From Flavobacterium sp. ACN2 (GTDB taxonomy: Bacteria > Bacteroidota > Bacteroidia > Flavobacteriales > Flavobacteriaceae), in contig NZ_MRCM01000002.1 in NCBI RefSeq assembly GCF_002303885.1, positions 389,941-453,940 of the forward strand: DNA of 64,000 bases, given 5' to 3'. Positions 48,146-55,784 of the stretch are shown here, one piece after another. Each line of letters begins with the position of its first letter. Position 1 is the first letter of the stretch. Under the pieces are notes generated by a model. That model saw only the letters and a list, made by a program, of their open reading frames with translations. It searched no databases and was not told the DNA's origin. The translations under genes were made by a program, and so were the position numbers.

Positions 48146-48646
48146 TTAAAATAAAATGTTTCGATATTCCCACACAATACTCAAAAATATGCCCAAATAA
48201 ACCACCGCAAACAGAAAGTTAACAAAACTTGAAGCAATGAATCCTAATAGCGATCCGGCGGCTGCTTTTAGAGCTCGATTATGATTTTGAGAATCATACA
48301 TTAATTCCCCAATTAAAGCGCCCAAAAATGGTCCAATTATAATTCCAAAAGGAATTGGAGCAAAGATTCCCACAATCAAACCAATGTTGGTTCCCCATAC
48401 TCCATAAGAGCTTCCTCCGAACTTTTTAGTGCCTTTTGAAGGAATAATATAGTCTAATATAGTAATGATGACCATTAGAACAAAAGTAATTCCTAAAACC
48501 CAATAATTATTTTCGACTGCTTTAGTCAGGTAAAGTAATAATATTCCAACCCAAGAGCTAGATAATCCAGGAAGAACAGGAAGAAAACTTCCAAAAACAC
48601 CAACGATTACACATATAAATCCTAGCAGTACTAAAAGTAAATCCAT
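48146..48646 (-). CDS. DUF456-family membrane protein
   Basis: A 166-residue glycine-rich polytopic membrane protein with four to five helices. The DUF456 pattern is clear: FLPVLPGLSSSWVGILLLYL near the N-terminus, DYIIPSKGTKKFGGSSYGVW, GLIVGIFAPIPFGIIIGPFL and ELMYDSQNHNRALKAAAGSL. Function of the family is unknown. It is divergent from the small secreted protein gene at 48693 with a 46-nt gap. Confidence 0.9.
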   Translation of the reverse strand: MDLLLVLLGFICVIVGVFGSFLPVLPGLSSSWVGILLLYLTKAVENNYWVLGITFVLMVIITILDYIIPSKGTKKFGGSSYGVWGTNIGLIVGIFAPIPFGIIIGPFLGALIGELMYDSQNHNRALKAAAGSLLGFIASSFVNFLFAVVYLGIFLSIVWEYRNILF

Positions 48647-48692
48647 AATATTTTTGTAAGTTTGTACTTATTATTTTAAACATTTTAATAGT

Positions 48693-49076
48693 ATGAGAAC
48701 TCTTGTAAAAATAGTTTTTTTTCTATTCTTTGTATTCTCCATTAGCGAAAATACGATAGCTCAATCTAAGAAACTTTCTACAGATGACAAAGCAATACAG
48801 GACAGTCTTTACACCAGCAATAAGAAAAAAGTAATAAATTTTTCTATGAGAGACTTTGATAATCTGTTTTTCGATTTTTTTAATAAAAAAAACAATCCTA
48901 ATATCCTTCTGAGTAAAATTGAATTTTACACCTATACGGTTCAAATAGCAGCTTTTTCAGACAGACTTATCAAATTATACCCTGATCAAAAGGAAGTTGC
49001 AGAAAAAAACAAAGAAAATTGGCTTTCGGAAAACTATGAAGATTATTTAGAATACAAAGCTTCTCAAAAAAAATAA
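48693..49076 (+). CDS. Small secreted protein of unknown function
   Basis: A 127-residue protein with a clear signal peptide (MRTLVKIVFFLFFVFSISENTIAQ). The mature part is charged and rich in Lys, Asp, Asn and Phe (SMRDFDNLFFDFFNKKNNPN; FSDRLIKLYPDQKEVAEKNK), with no domain that I know. A lipoprotein gene follows 34 nt later, so both may be one transcript and act in the envelope. Confidence 0.7.
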   Translation: MRTLVKIVFFLFFVFSISENTIAQSKKLSTDDKAIQDSLYTSNKKKVINFSMRDFDNLFFDFFNKKNNPNILLSKIEFYTYTVQIAAFSDRLIKLYPDQKEVAEKNKENWLSENYEDYLEYKASQKK

Positions 49077-49110
49077 TCGTATTTTTGTTATATCATCCAA
49101 TTTTAAAACT

Positions 49111-49596
49111 TTGAGGCAGTTTTTCCCTTTTTTTATTTGTATCCTTTTTAATTCTTGTCAATACTTTGAGAAGCAGGTTCCGTCTGAAAAAGAATTACTT
49201 CAAAAAGAGTTGAAATCTATTAACTGGAAAGAAGTTGATGAATATCCTTCTTTGCCTGATTGCGATAAAATTGGTGATAAAAAGCTTCGCCAGCAATGTT
49301 TTTTTGAAGTGATGTCGAATCTTATTCAAGAAAAACTCAACGTTGATACTTTATCTATTTTATATCCAGAATTGGACACCATCGAAGTCAAAGTAACCGT
49401 TTTTCCTAACTCAACTATGAAGTTTGAACCTCAGTTTCCTAAAGATTCTGTAGTTTACGATACCATAAAAATTGACAGCATTCTGCACGCACGACTAGTC
49501 GATTTTCCGAAAGTAAATCCAGCCATAAAACGCGGTATTCCGGTAAAAACACAGTTTATTCTGCCTGTTATTATAAAAGCAAAAGACGAGAAGTAA
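49111..49596 (+). CDS. Lipoprotein with TonB C-terminal-like ending, unknown function
   Basis: A 161-residue protein starting at TTG 49111 (no closer ATG in frame). The signal peptide ends in ILFNSC, a lipobox giving a mature N-terminal Cys16. Mature residues include DCDKIGDKKLRQQCFFEVMS with two Cys. The C-terminal part (VDFPKVNPAIKRGIPVKTQF and ILPVII) resembles the C-terminal domain seen in TonB-like energy transducers, but without a transmembrane anchor or Pro-rich linker. Role unknown; it may be an envelope protein working with the preceding gene. The hairpin element copy B starts 8 nt after its stop. Confidence 0.7.
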   Translation: MRQFFPFFICILFNSCQYFEKQVPSEKELLQKELKSINWKEVDEYPSLPDCDKIGDKKLRQQCFFEVMSNLIQEKLNVDTLSILYPELDTIEVKVTVFPNSTMKFEPQFPKDSVVYDTIKIDSILHARLVDFPKVNPAIKRGIPVKTQFILPVIIKAKDEK

Positions 49597-49603
49597 TTTT
49601 ATA

Positions 49604-49686
49604 AGGAGCTAATTCCTGCTGTTCGCTATATCTTTTGCTTTTTAAAGAAAAAAGCAAAAGGATGCCGCTCCCATCAGGGCTAGGGC
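49604..49686 (-). ncRNA. Hairpin element resembling the Flavo-1 RNA motif, copy B
   Basis: On the minus strand it reads TAGCCCTGATGGGAGCGGCA, then a 14-bp stem around ATCCTTTTGCTTTTT, then GCGAACAGCAGGAATTAGCT. It matches copy A (46096-46177) at both GC-rich ends. It sits 19 nt after the stop of the glycosyltransferase gene on the same strand. Confidence 0.5.
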
Positions 49687-49704
49687 ATTCAATTTCAAAA
49701 TGAG

Positions 49705-50808
49705 TTATTTTCTAAATTGACGTCCTTTCCATTTATAAGAACCAAATAAACTGTACAAAGCAACAGTCGAACTAAAAAACGGATACCATAAACTACTTAA
49801 CAAAAGACTTTTAATTCTGGTTTTTGTCAAAAATCTATTAGTTATTGAAAGCAAAATAAAGTCAATTGAAATTTTAGAAAAAGCAAAAATTACAAAAATT
49901 GGATAAGAGCAAATCCCTAAAAGAAGAGAGAAAAATCCGATTACAAAACTCAGATTTCCGAAGAAAATAATCAATCCAAGAAACTTTCCAAAAGTGCTGT
50001 TATACGAACTTGTTTTAGCCGCCCAACGTACTCTTTGATAAAATAAAGATTTCCAGTTTTCGGTTGGTTTTGTTGTTACAATCGCTTCTTCTGCTTTTAA
50101 ATAATATACTTTTTCAGGAAACTTTTGAATCGCTTTTTGCAGTAAAAAAACATCATCTCCGCTGGCAATTTTATCGTTCCCTTCAAAACCATTTAAACTT
50201 TCGAAGAATGCTTTTGTATAAGCAAAATTAGCTCCGTTGCACATAAAACCCTTATTTAAACCAAAACTTCCAATTGTAGCGCCTTGCAGACTCGTTAAAT
50301 CCAATTGCTGAAAATGATCTAGAAATGAGTTTTCACACTGATACGTTACAGCTCCAGCAAGCATGGAAACTTTGTTCTGCTGAATGTAATTATCAAAAGT
50401 CAACAGCCAATTTTCGGGAACAATACAATCGGCATCGGTTGTAATAACCCAATCGGTTTTTACGTGCTGCATTGCCGTTGTAATGGCATCTTTTTTAGGA
50501 GAATTGGAAACCCGAATATTGTTTATTTGCGAAATGTGAAATGTGAAATGTGAGAATTGAAATTTTTCATCTGAAGCATCATCAACTAAAATTACATCAA
50601 ATAAATCTGTTGGATAATTTAGCTTTGAAAAACTTTCCAAAAGTAGGGGCAGATTTTCTTTTTCATTTCTAAAAGGAACAATTATCGTAAAACTTGTTTT
50701 TGGCTTTAAATTACTTTTCTGGTATTGTTTCACCTTGAAAAAACCATAAATCAGCAAAGAAATGCTAACGATATAAATGGCTAATATGGCAAACAATCCG
50801 AAAATCAT
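49705..50808 (-). CDS. Family 2 glycosyltransferase with membrane helices
   Basis: Inner-membrane glycosyltransferase (367 residues): N-terminal helix (FAILAIYIVSISLLIYGFF), GT2 nucleotide-sugar domain (SFTIIVPFRNEKENLPLLLE, DVILVDDASDE, WVITTDADCIVPENWL), the acceptor motif ASGDDVFLLQKA with FYQRVRWAAKTSSYN, then two to three C-terminal helices. Between DVILVDDASDE and NIRVSNSPKKDAI an unusual stretch FQFSHFTFHISQI is encoded by an AT-rich repeat (50524-50569). It overlaps the upstream membrane protein gene by 4 nt (ATGA), so the pair probably makes or modifies one envelope glycan or glycolipid. Confidence 0.9.
   Translation of the reverse strand: MIFGLFAILAIYIVSISLLIYGFFKVKQYQKSNLKPKTSFTIIVPFRNEKENLPLLLESFSKLNYPTDLFDVILVDDASDEKFQFSHFTFHISQINNIRVSNSPKKDAITTAMQHVKTDWVITTDADCIVPENWLLTFDNYIQQNKVSMLAGAVTYQCENSFLDHFQQLDLTSLQGATIGSFGLNKGFMCNGANFAYTKAFFESLNGFEGNDKIASGDDVFLLQKAIQKFPEKVYYLKAEEAIVTTKPTENWKSLFYQRVRWAAKTSSYNSTFGKFLGLIIFFGNLSFVIGFFSLLLGICSYPIFVIFAFSKISIDFILLSITNRFLTKTRIKSLLLSSLWYPFFSSTVALYSLFGSYKWKGRQFRK
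50524..50569 (-). repeat. AT-rich repeat read in frame inside the glycosyltransferase gene
   Basis: Three tandem copies of TTCACATTT on the minus strand (GTGAAAT on plus), similar to the TCACATTTTC units in the intergenic repeats at 51763-51840, are translated as FSHFTFHIS. Confidence 0.6.
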
Positions 50809-51749
50809 TCTGGAGTTTTCGTTTTAAAATTCAGCACAAAAAAGCTTCCTAAAACTACTGGAAGAACTACGTTTAAAAACCACATTAAAGTGCTTATAAA
50901 TACAACAATCCATTCGTTTACGCCCAATATTCCAAAGAAGTAAATCGCAACACTTCCTTTTACTGCAAAGTCTAAAAACTGAAAAGTTGGCAATGAAGAA
51001 GCTAAAAAGTAAACTGATGTTATCGCTGCCATCAAAGTTAAATAAGGCAAATCGACATCAAAACCTAAAAACAAAAAGTAATACTGATGCGAGAAAACCA
51101 AATAACGACAGATACCTAAAAAGATATTTTTCTGATGAACCGATTTCGGAATTTCATTGATTTTATGAATCAGTTTTTCTATCGAATATCCTTTGACTTT
51201 TATCTTTTTAATGGAGAACAATAAAATCAAAATCAGAACAAATCCGCCAAAAAGAATCAAGACTGTTTTGGTCGTAATTACATTAAATTGCGCGTTGAAA
51301 TAGAGTAATCCGAAGATCCCAAAAATGATCGTTAAAATCATTTGGATTCCGTTGCAGATTAAGTTTAAGAAAACCACTCTTTTGGTTTCTGATTTCGGAT
51401 AATAGAGCGCTTTTCCTGCATACTCTCCTACTCCATTCGGTGTAAAAATTCCTGCCGTCAAAGCAGCCAAAACCTGTTTTGTCGCTTCATAAACCGATAT
51501 TTTATGAATAACCTGCGCTAGATTCTGCCATTTCAAAATTTCGAAATAACGGTTTAAAACACTCAAAAGCAAGATAAATGAAACCCCTAAAACCGACTGA
51601 TTTTTTTGGAACAAAGCAATAAACTTCTGCCAGTCTAATTTATCGTTGTTAGCCAACTGATTATAAATAAAATAAAATGCGCCGCCAACAATTAAAAGTT
51701 TGACTACGAGAACTAGGAATTGCTTAGCTTTGTGAGGAATTGAAATCAT
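50805..51749 (-). CDS. Lysylphosphatidylglycerol synthase-like (UPF0104/flippase-type) membrane protein
   Basis: Polytopic membrane protein (314 residues from MISIPHKAKQ at 51749) of the LPG synthase transmembrane-domain group, without the catalytic MprF C-terminus. Typical features are LLSVLNRYFEILKWQNLAQ, the loop GIFTPNGVGEYAGKALYYP and SSLPTFQFLDFAVKGSVAIY. About eight helices are seen. A 37-residue longer frame exists upstream but its first part is read from an AT-rich repeat. It overlaps the glycosyltransferase start by 4 nt; such pairs may act in lipid-linked sugar transfer (inference). Confidence 0.85.
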   Translation of the reverse strand: MISIPHKAKQFLVLVVKLLIVGGAFYFIYNQLANNDKLDWQKFIALFQKNQSVLGVSFILLLSVLNRYFEILKWQNLAQVIHKISVYEATKQVLAALTAGIFTPNGVGEYAGKALYYPKSETKRVVFLNLICNGIQMILTIIFGIFGLLYFNAQFNVITTKTVLILFGGFVLILILLFSIKKIKVKGYSIEKLIHKINEIPKSVHQKNIFLGICRYLVFSHQYYFLFLGFDVDLPYLTLMAAITSVYFLASSLPTFQFLDFAVKGSVAIYFFGILGVNEWIVVFISTLMWFLNVVLPVVLGSFFVLNFKTKTPE

Positions 51750-51762
51750 GCCGCAAAAGTAA

Positions 51763-51840
51763 TCAATTTGAAAATGTGGCAATGAAAATGTGACAATTAG
51801 AAAATGAGTCAATTTTCTAACTTGAAACTTTAAACTTGAA
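51763..51840. repeat. AT-rich TTGAAAATGTGGCAATG repeat between divergent genes
   Basis: Copies of AATTTGAAAATGTGGCAATG and AAAATGTGACAATTAGAAAA, the complement of units found at 26355-26409. The gap separates the membrane protein gene from ruvC. Confidence 0.65.
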
Positions 51841-51851
51841 ACAAAAATCTC

Positions 51852-52406
51852 TTGACACAAGAACGCATCATATTAGGTATTGACCCCGGAACCACAATTA
51901 TGGGTTTTGGATTGATTAAAGTAATCAATAAAAAAATGGAATTTCTGCAATTAAACGAATTGCAGCTTTCCAAATACGACAATCATTACCAAAAACTAAG
52001 AATCATTTTCGAGCGAACGATTGAACTAATCGAAACGCATTGTCCTGACGAAATTGCAATTGAAGCACCATTCTTCGGCAAAAATGTACAGTCGATGTTA
52101 AAGCTCGGACGAGCGCAAGGTGTTGCAATGGCAGCAGGACTTTCAAGAGGCATTCCGATTACGGAATACGAACCTAAAAAGATAAAAATGGCGATTACCG
52201 GAAACGGAAATGCCAGTAAAGAACAAGTTGCCAAAATGTTGCAACAGCTTTTAGGCTTAAAAGAATTACCAAAAAATCTCGATTCTACAGACGGTTTAGC
52301 GGCAGCGGTTTGTCATTTCTTTAATTCGGGAAAAGTTGTGGCTGGAAAAAGTTATTCTGGTTGGGATGCTTTTGTGAAACAGAATGAGGATCGAGTTAAG
52401 AAATGA
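51852..52406 (+). CDS. ruvC: Holliday junction resolvase RuvC
   Basis: Crossover junction endonuclease (184 residues) that cuts Holliday junctions with the RuvAB helicase. Acidic active-site residues are visible: Asp11 in ILGIDPGTTIMGFGL, Glu in IAIEAPFFGKN (about 71), and the Asp pair in NLDSTDGLAAAVCH (about 145). The start is TTG at 51852 (MTQERIILGID); no in-frame ATG precedes the first motif. It is divergent from the membrane protein gene, with repeats on both sides. Confidence 0.96.
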   Translation: MTQERIILGIDPGTTIMGFGLIKVINKKMEFLQLNELQLSKYDNHYQKLRIIFERTIELIETHCPDEIAIEAPFFGKNVQSMLKLGRAQGVAMAAGLSRGIPITEYEPKKIKMAITGNGNASKEQVAKMLQQLLGLKELPKNLDSTDGLAAAVCHFFNSGKVVAGKSYSGWDAFVKQNEDRVKK

Positions 52407-52491
52407 GCCAATGTGCCAATTTGATAATTAGATATTTTCTATAGACAACAAATAAATTATCTAATTGACACACTCTCTAATTATCTAATTA
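52407..52491. repeat. AT-rich TCTAATTGACACA repeat
   Basis: GCCAATTTGATAATTAGATA and, inverted, AATTATCTAATTGACACA fill the gap between ruvC and hemW. This is the same family as 26217-26409. Confidence 0.65.
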
Positions 52492-52494
52492 AAA

Positions 52495-53649
52495 ATGAGC
52501 GGTATCTACATCCACATACCTTTTTGCAAGCAGGCTTGTCATTACTGCGACTTTCATTTTTCGACTTCGATGAAAAAGAAAGACGAGATGGTTTTGGCAT
52601 TAGCCAAAGAAATTGGCATGCGCAAAAATGAGCTTCTCGACTCCGCTCGAAGTGACAATGAGATTATAGAAACCATTTATTTTGGCGGAGGAACTCCTTC
52701 TGTTTTAACCAATGACGAAATAAACTTTTTAATTTCTGAAGTTTATAAAAACTATAAAGTTGTAGAAAACCCTGAAATTACACTTGAAGCTAATCCGGAT
52801 GATTTGTCTGCTGAACGAATTCTGGAATTATCTAAAAGCCCAATAAATAGATTAAGCATCGGAATTCAGTCTTTTTATGAAGAGGATTTGAAGATGATGA
52901 ATCGTGCCCATAATTCGGCGGAAGCCAAAAAATGTTTAGAAGAAGCGAAAAAGTATTTCGATAATATTTCATTAGATTTAATTTACGGAATTCCAGGAAT
53001 GAGTGACGAAATGTGGAGACAGAATATTCAAACGGCTTTAGATTTCGGCATTCCGCATATATCGAGTTATGCTTTGACGGTTGAACCCAAAACGGCTTTA
53101 AGCAAATTAATTCAAACCGGAAAAGTTGCTGAACCTCAAGACGAAGTGGCTTCCAACCATTTTCTGATTTTGGTCGAAATGCTTCAACAGAATGGTTTTA
53201 TTCATTACGAATTATCAAATTTTGGAAAAGAAAAGTATTTCTCCAAAAACAATTCGGCTTACTGGCTGGGCAAAAAATACATCGGAATCGGACCTTCGGC
53301 ACATAGTTATGACGGCGTAAAAAGAGGCTGGAATATTGCTAATAATTCATTGTATTTAAAAGCTATTCAGAACAACGAACTTCCAATCGAAACCGAAATC
53401 TTAACTGTTTCTGATCGTTACAATGAATATATCATGACGGGATTGCGAACCATTTGGGGCGTTTCTTTAGAAAGAATTGAAAAGGAATTCGGATCAGAAT
53501 ATTTGAATTATTTACTGGAACAAGCTCAAAAGTTCTTAAATGACAATTTACTTTCAATAGAAAACAACATTTTAAAACCAACTCCAAAAGGAAAATTTTT
53601 AACAGATGGAATTGCTTCAGATTTATTTTATCTAAATTTGGATGAATAA
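52495..53649 (+). CDS. hemW: Radical SAM heme chaperone HemW (coproporphyrinogen oxidase-like)
   Basis: Radical SAM protein (384 residues). The cluster-binding Cys residues are Cys11, Cys15 and Cys18 (IPFCKQACHYCDFHF). ETIYFGGGTPSVL, LEANPDDL, RLSIGIQSF and DLIYGIPGM follow the usual order. The C-terminal HemW domain has SAYWLGKKYIGIGPSAHSY and MTGLRTIWGV. An additional Cys beyond the cluster, as in the true coproporphyrinogen dehydrogenase HemN, was not seen near the motif, so a heme chaperone is likelier. A GC-rich repeat is read in frame at about residues 47-55 (LLDSARSDN). Confidence 0.93.
   Translation: MSGIYIHIPFCKQACHYCDFHFSTSMKKKDEMVLALAKEIGMRKNELLDSARSDNEIIETIYFGGGTPSVLTNDEINFLISEVYKNYKVVENPEITLEANPDDLSAERILELSKSPINRLSIGIQSFYEEDLKMMNRAHNSAEAKKCLEEAKKYFDNISLDLIYGIPGMSDEMWRQNIQTALDFGIPHISSYALTVEPKTALSKLIQTGKVAEPQDEVASNHFLILVEMLQQNGFIHYELSNFGKEKYFSKNNSAYWLGKKYIGIGPSAHSYDGVKRGWNIANNSLYLKAIQNNELPIETEILTVSDRYNEYIMTGLRTIWGVSLERIEKEFGSEYLNYLLEQAQKFLNDNLLSIENNILKPTPKGKFLTDGIASDLFYLNLDE
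52633..52659 (+). repeat. GC-rich CTTCGACTCCGCTCAG repeat inside hemW
   Basis: CTTCTCGACTCCGCTCGAAG matches the family core CTCGACTCCGCTC/GTGACA, but it is translated in a different frame from the copies in mvaD and in the cyclase gene. Confidence 0.65.
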
Positions 53650-53651
53650 AA

Positions 53652-53720
53652 ATTAGCCACGAAGGCATAAAGGCTCAAATTTATTAAACTTTGTGACTTA
53701 GCGTCTTTGCGGCATAAAAT
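53652..53720. repeat. Intergenic repeat between hemW and the cyclase-family gene
   Basis: GCCACGAAGGCATAAAGGCT and AAACTTTGTGACTTAGCGTC with CTTTGCGGCATAA belong to the CTTTGCG family seen at 11708-11891. It probably also carries the region in front of the next gene. Confidence 0.6.
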
Positions 53721-53728
53721 CCAAATTT

Positions 53729-54529
53729 GTGTTAGCAAAAATCAACAACTTCGAAATCGACTTATCAAAACCCATTGATATTTCTATTCCATTAACCAAT
53801 ACAGATGAAAATCCGATTGCGTGGTACATCGAAAAACCTATTATTGAGCCTGTAGTTTTTGGCGATTGGATTGGAAAAGTTTCTGAAGGAAAATCATCTA
53901 CGAATTTCAACAATATTTTCTTCAATCCACATGGGCATGGAACGCATACGGAATGCTTGGGGCATATTACCAATGATTTTTACAGTATTAACCAATCTCT
54001 AAAACAATTTTTCTTTTTTGCTAAACTGATTACGGTTGAACCTGAAAAGATTGGAGATGATTTTGTGATTACGAAAGAAAACATTTCGACTTCGCTCAAT
54101 GTGACAGCAGTGGATAGCGCTTCGACTCCGCTCAGCGTGACAAACGAAGCCTTAGTTATTCGCACTCTTCCCAATCAAAAAGATAAAAAATCAAGAAAAT
54201 ATTCGAATACCAATCCACCGTATTTGTCTGAAGATGCTGCAATTTTCATCCGCGAAAGCGAAATTCAGCATTTACTGATTGATCTCCCAAGTGTGGACAA
54301 AGAACATGACGAAGGAAAATTATTAGCGCATAAAGCATTTTGGAATGTAAAAGACACAGTAAATCTAAATTCTGATGCAAGATTAAATGCTACAATTACT
54401 GAGATGATTTATGTTCCAGACGAAATTGAAGATGGAAATTATATACTAAATCTTCAAATCGCTTCGTTTGAAAATGATGCCAGTCCATCAAAACCGATTC
54501 TCTATAAAATTGCAGATTTTAGATTGTAG
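53729..54529 (+). CDS. Cyclase-family metal hydrolase (kynurenine formamidase-like fold)
   Basis: A 266-residue protein of the cyclase/kynurenine formamidase family, starting at GTG 53729 (MLAKINNFEIDLSKPIDISI). The metal-binding motif HGHGTHTECLGH lies at about residues 71-82. IDLPSVDKEHDEGKLLAHKA with ADFRL at the end complete the pattern. Substrate unknown. Two tandem copies of the GC-rich repeat are read in frame at about 119-139 (STSLNVT and STPLSVT), enlarging a loop. The last codons and the stop come from a long inverted repeat. Confidence 0.85.
   Translation: MLAKINNFEIDLSKPIDISIPLTNTDENPIAWYIEKPIIEPVVFGDWIGKVSEGKSSTNFNNIFFNPHGHGTHTECLGHITNDFYSINQSLKQFFFFAKLITVEPEKIGDDFVITKENISTSLNVTAVDSASTPLSVTNEALVIRTLPNQKDKKSRKYSNTNPPYLSEDAAIFIRESEIQHLLIDLPSVDKEHDEGKLLAHKAFWNVKDTVNLNSDARLNATITEMIYVPDEIEDGNYILNLQIASFENDASPSKPILYKIADFRL
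54085..54142 (+). repeat. Two tandem GC-rich repeats inside the cyclase-family gene
   Basis: TTCGACTTCGCTCAATGTGA (54085-54104) and TTCGACTCCGCTCAGCGTGA (54121-54140), in the same orientation and frame as in mvaD, separated by a short spacer. Confidence 0.75.
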
Positions 54530-54574
54530 ATTTTAGATTATTCTACTGCAAAATCTAAAATCTACAATCTAAAA
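54517..54574 (+). terminator. Long inverted repeat overlapping the end of the cyclase-family gene
   Basis: ATTTTAGATTGTAGATTTTA and its complement form a stem of about 23 bp with a 12-nt loop. The left arm encodes the last residues and the TAG stop. It has no clear T-run after it, so it may be a repeat that also stops transcription. Confidence 0.65.
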
Positions 54575-54586
54575 TAAAAAATAAAA

Positions 54587-54985
54587 ATGATAACCGTTTC
54601 TACAGATAAAACCAAACTCGACGTTCTGTTTATACAAAATTTTCTAAAAGACATTTATTGGGCTGCGGGACGAACGATTGACGAAGTGCAACGAACTATT
54701 GATGCTTCGGTTTGTTTTGGAATTTATTTAGAGGACAAACAAATTGGCTTTGCACGTGTGATAACCGATTATGTCGTTTTTGCCTATTTAATGGATGTTT
54801 TTATTGATGAAGAACATCGTGGAAAAGGCTACTCATCAATTTTAATTCAAGCGATGATGAATGAGTCTCAACTGCAAGAAGTTAAAATCTGGCGATTGGC
54901 AACAACTGATGCTCACTTTTTATACGAGAAATTCGGATTTACAAAATTAAATCATCCTGAAAAGATGATGGAAAAAATAGTCTAA
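54587..54985 (+). CDS. GNAT-family N-acetyltransferase
   Basis: A 132-residue acetyltransferase of the compact GNAT type. The acetyl-CoA-binding segment is VFIDEEHRGKGYSSILIQAM (R/Q-x-x-G-x-G/A pattern), after the strand DYVVFAYLMDVF. The C-terminal DAHFLYEKFGFTKLN is also typical. The target is unknown. Its stop overlaps the ATG of the DUF4260 gene by one base (TAATG), so translation is coupled. Confidence 0.9.
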   Translation: MITVSTDKTKLDVLFIQNFLKDIYWAAGRTIDEVQRTIDASVCFGIYLEDKQIGFARVITDYVVFAYLMDVFIDEEHRGKGYSSILIQAMMNESQLQEVKIWRLATTDAHFLYEKFGFTKLNHPEKMMEKIV

Positions 54986-55335
54986 TGAAAACAGTTTTAA
55001 AACTTGAGGAAGTCGCTTTATTCCTTCTTGGAATCTTTTTGTTCAACCGCTTAAATTATGAATGGTGGTGGTTTCTTACTTTAATTTTAGCTCCCGATTT
55101 ATCAATGATGGGCTATGTTTTTGGAAACAAAGCTGGAGCATTTCTTTATAACATCTTTCATCACAAAGGAATTGCGCTTTTAATTTATGCCATCGGATTT
55201 TATTTAAGTATTGAAATGGTGCAATTAGCGGGAATTATTTTATTTTCACATTCGGCAATGGATCGAATTTTTGGTTATGGTCTTAAATATGAAAAAGGCT
55301 TTAAATACACGCATTTAGGTGAAATTGGTAAATAA
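54985..55335 (+). CDS. DUF4260-family membrane protein
   Basis: A 116-residue four-helix membrane protein. The family pattern is visible: WWWFLTLILAPDLSMMGYVF, NKAGAFLYNIFHHKGIALLI and LFSHSAMDRIFGYGLKYEKG. Function unknown. It starts inside the GNAT stop codon and is followed 6 nt later by the YjbR-like gene, so the three are one operon. Confidence 0.9.
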   Translation: MKTVLKLEEVALFLLGIFLFNRLNYEWWWFLTLILAPDLSMMGYVFGNKAGAFLYNIFHHKGIALLIYAIGFYLSIEMVQLAGIILFSHSAMDRIFGYGLKYEKGFKYTHLGEIGK

Positions 55336-55341
55336 ACAGTT

Positions 55342-55713
55342 ATGAATTTAGAAACGTTTTACGAATATTGTCTTTCAAAAAAAGGAGTCAGCGAACATTT
55401 TCCTTTTGATGAAGACACTTTGGTCTTTAAAGTGGGCGGAAAAATGTTTGCTTTGTCTTCGCTTTCTCAATGGGAAAAAAATGAGCAATCAGCAAATTTA
55501 AAATGCGACCCAGACCGCGCACAGGAACTTCGAGCAGAGTATGACGAAATACAACCTGGATTTCATATGAGTAAAGTACACTGGAATACCGTGGCTTTGA
55601 ATGGAAATTTACCTGATAAATTCGTGAAGGAACTTATAGACCATTCATACGAATTGGTTTTCAAAAGTTTGACAAAGAAAATTCAAAATGAAATTATCGA
55701 ATTAGAAAATTAG
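55342..55713 (+). CDS. MmcQ/YjbR-family protein
   Basis: A 123-residue protein of the MmcQ/YjbR (CyaY-like fold) family. The N-terminal YEYCLSKKGVSEHFPFDEDT, then LVFKVGGKMFALSSLSQ, NLKCDPDRAQELRAEYDEIQ and MSKVHWNTVALNG are typical. DNA binding has been suggested for the family but the role is not established. Last of a three-gene operon. Confidence 0.92.
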   Translation: MNLETFYEYCLSKKGVSEHFPFDEDTLVFKVGGKMFALSSLSQWEKNEQSANLKCDPDRAQELRAEYDEIQPGFHMSKVHWNTVALNGNLPDKFVKELIDHSYELVFKSLTKKIQNEIIELEN

Positions 55714-55784
55714 GCATTACATTTGCATCGTAAGAAAAAAAATTTAGCAGCTTAGCCGCTTTGAAACTTAGCAACTAATAAACA

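Noticed and set aside
51750..51860. N-terminal extension of the LPG synthase-like protein
   Set aside because: Most of it is the translation of an AT-rich repeat, and it would overlap the divergent ruvC start.
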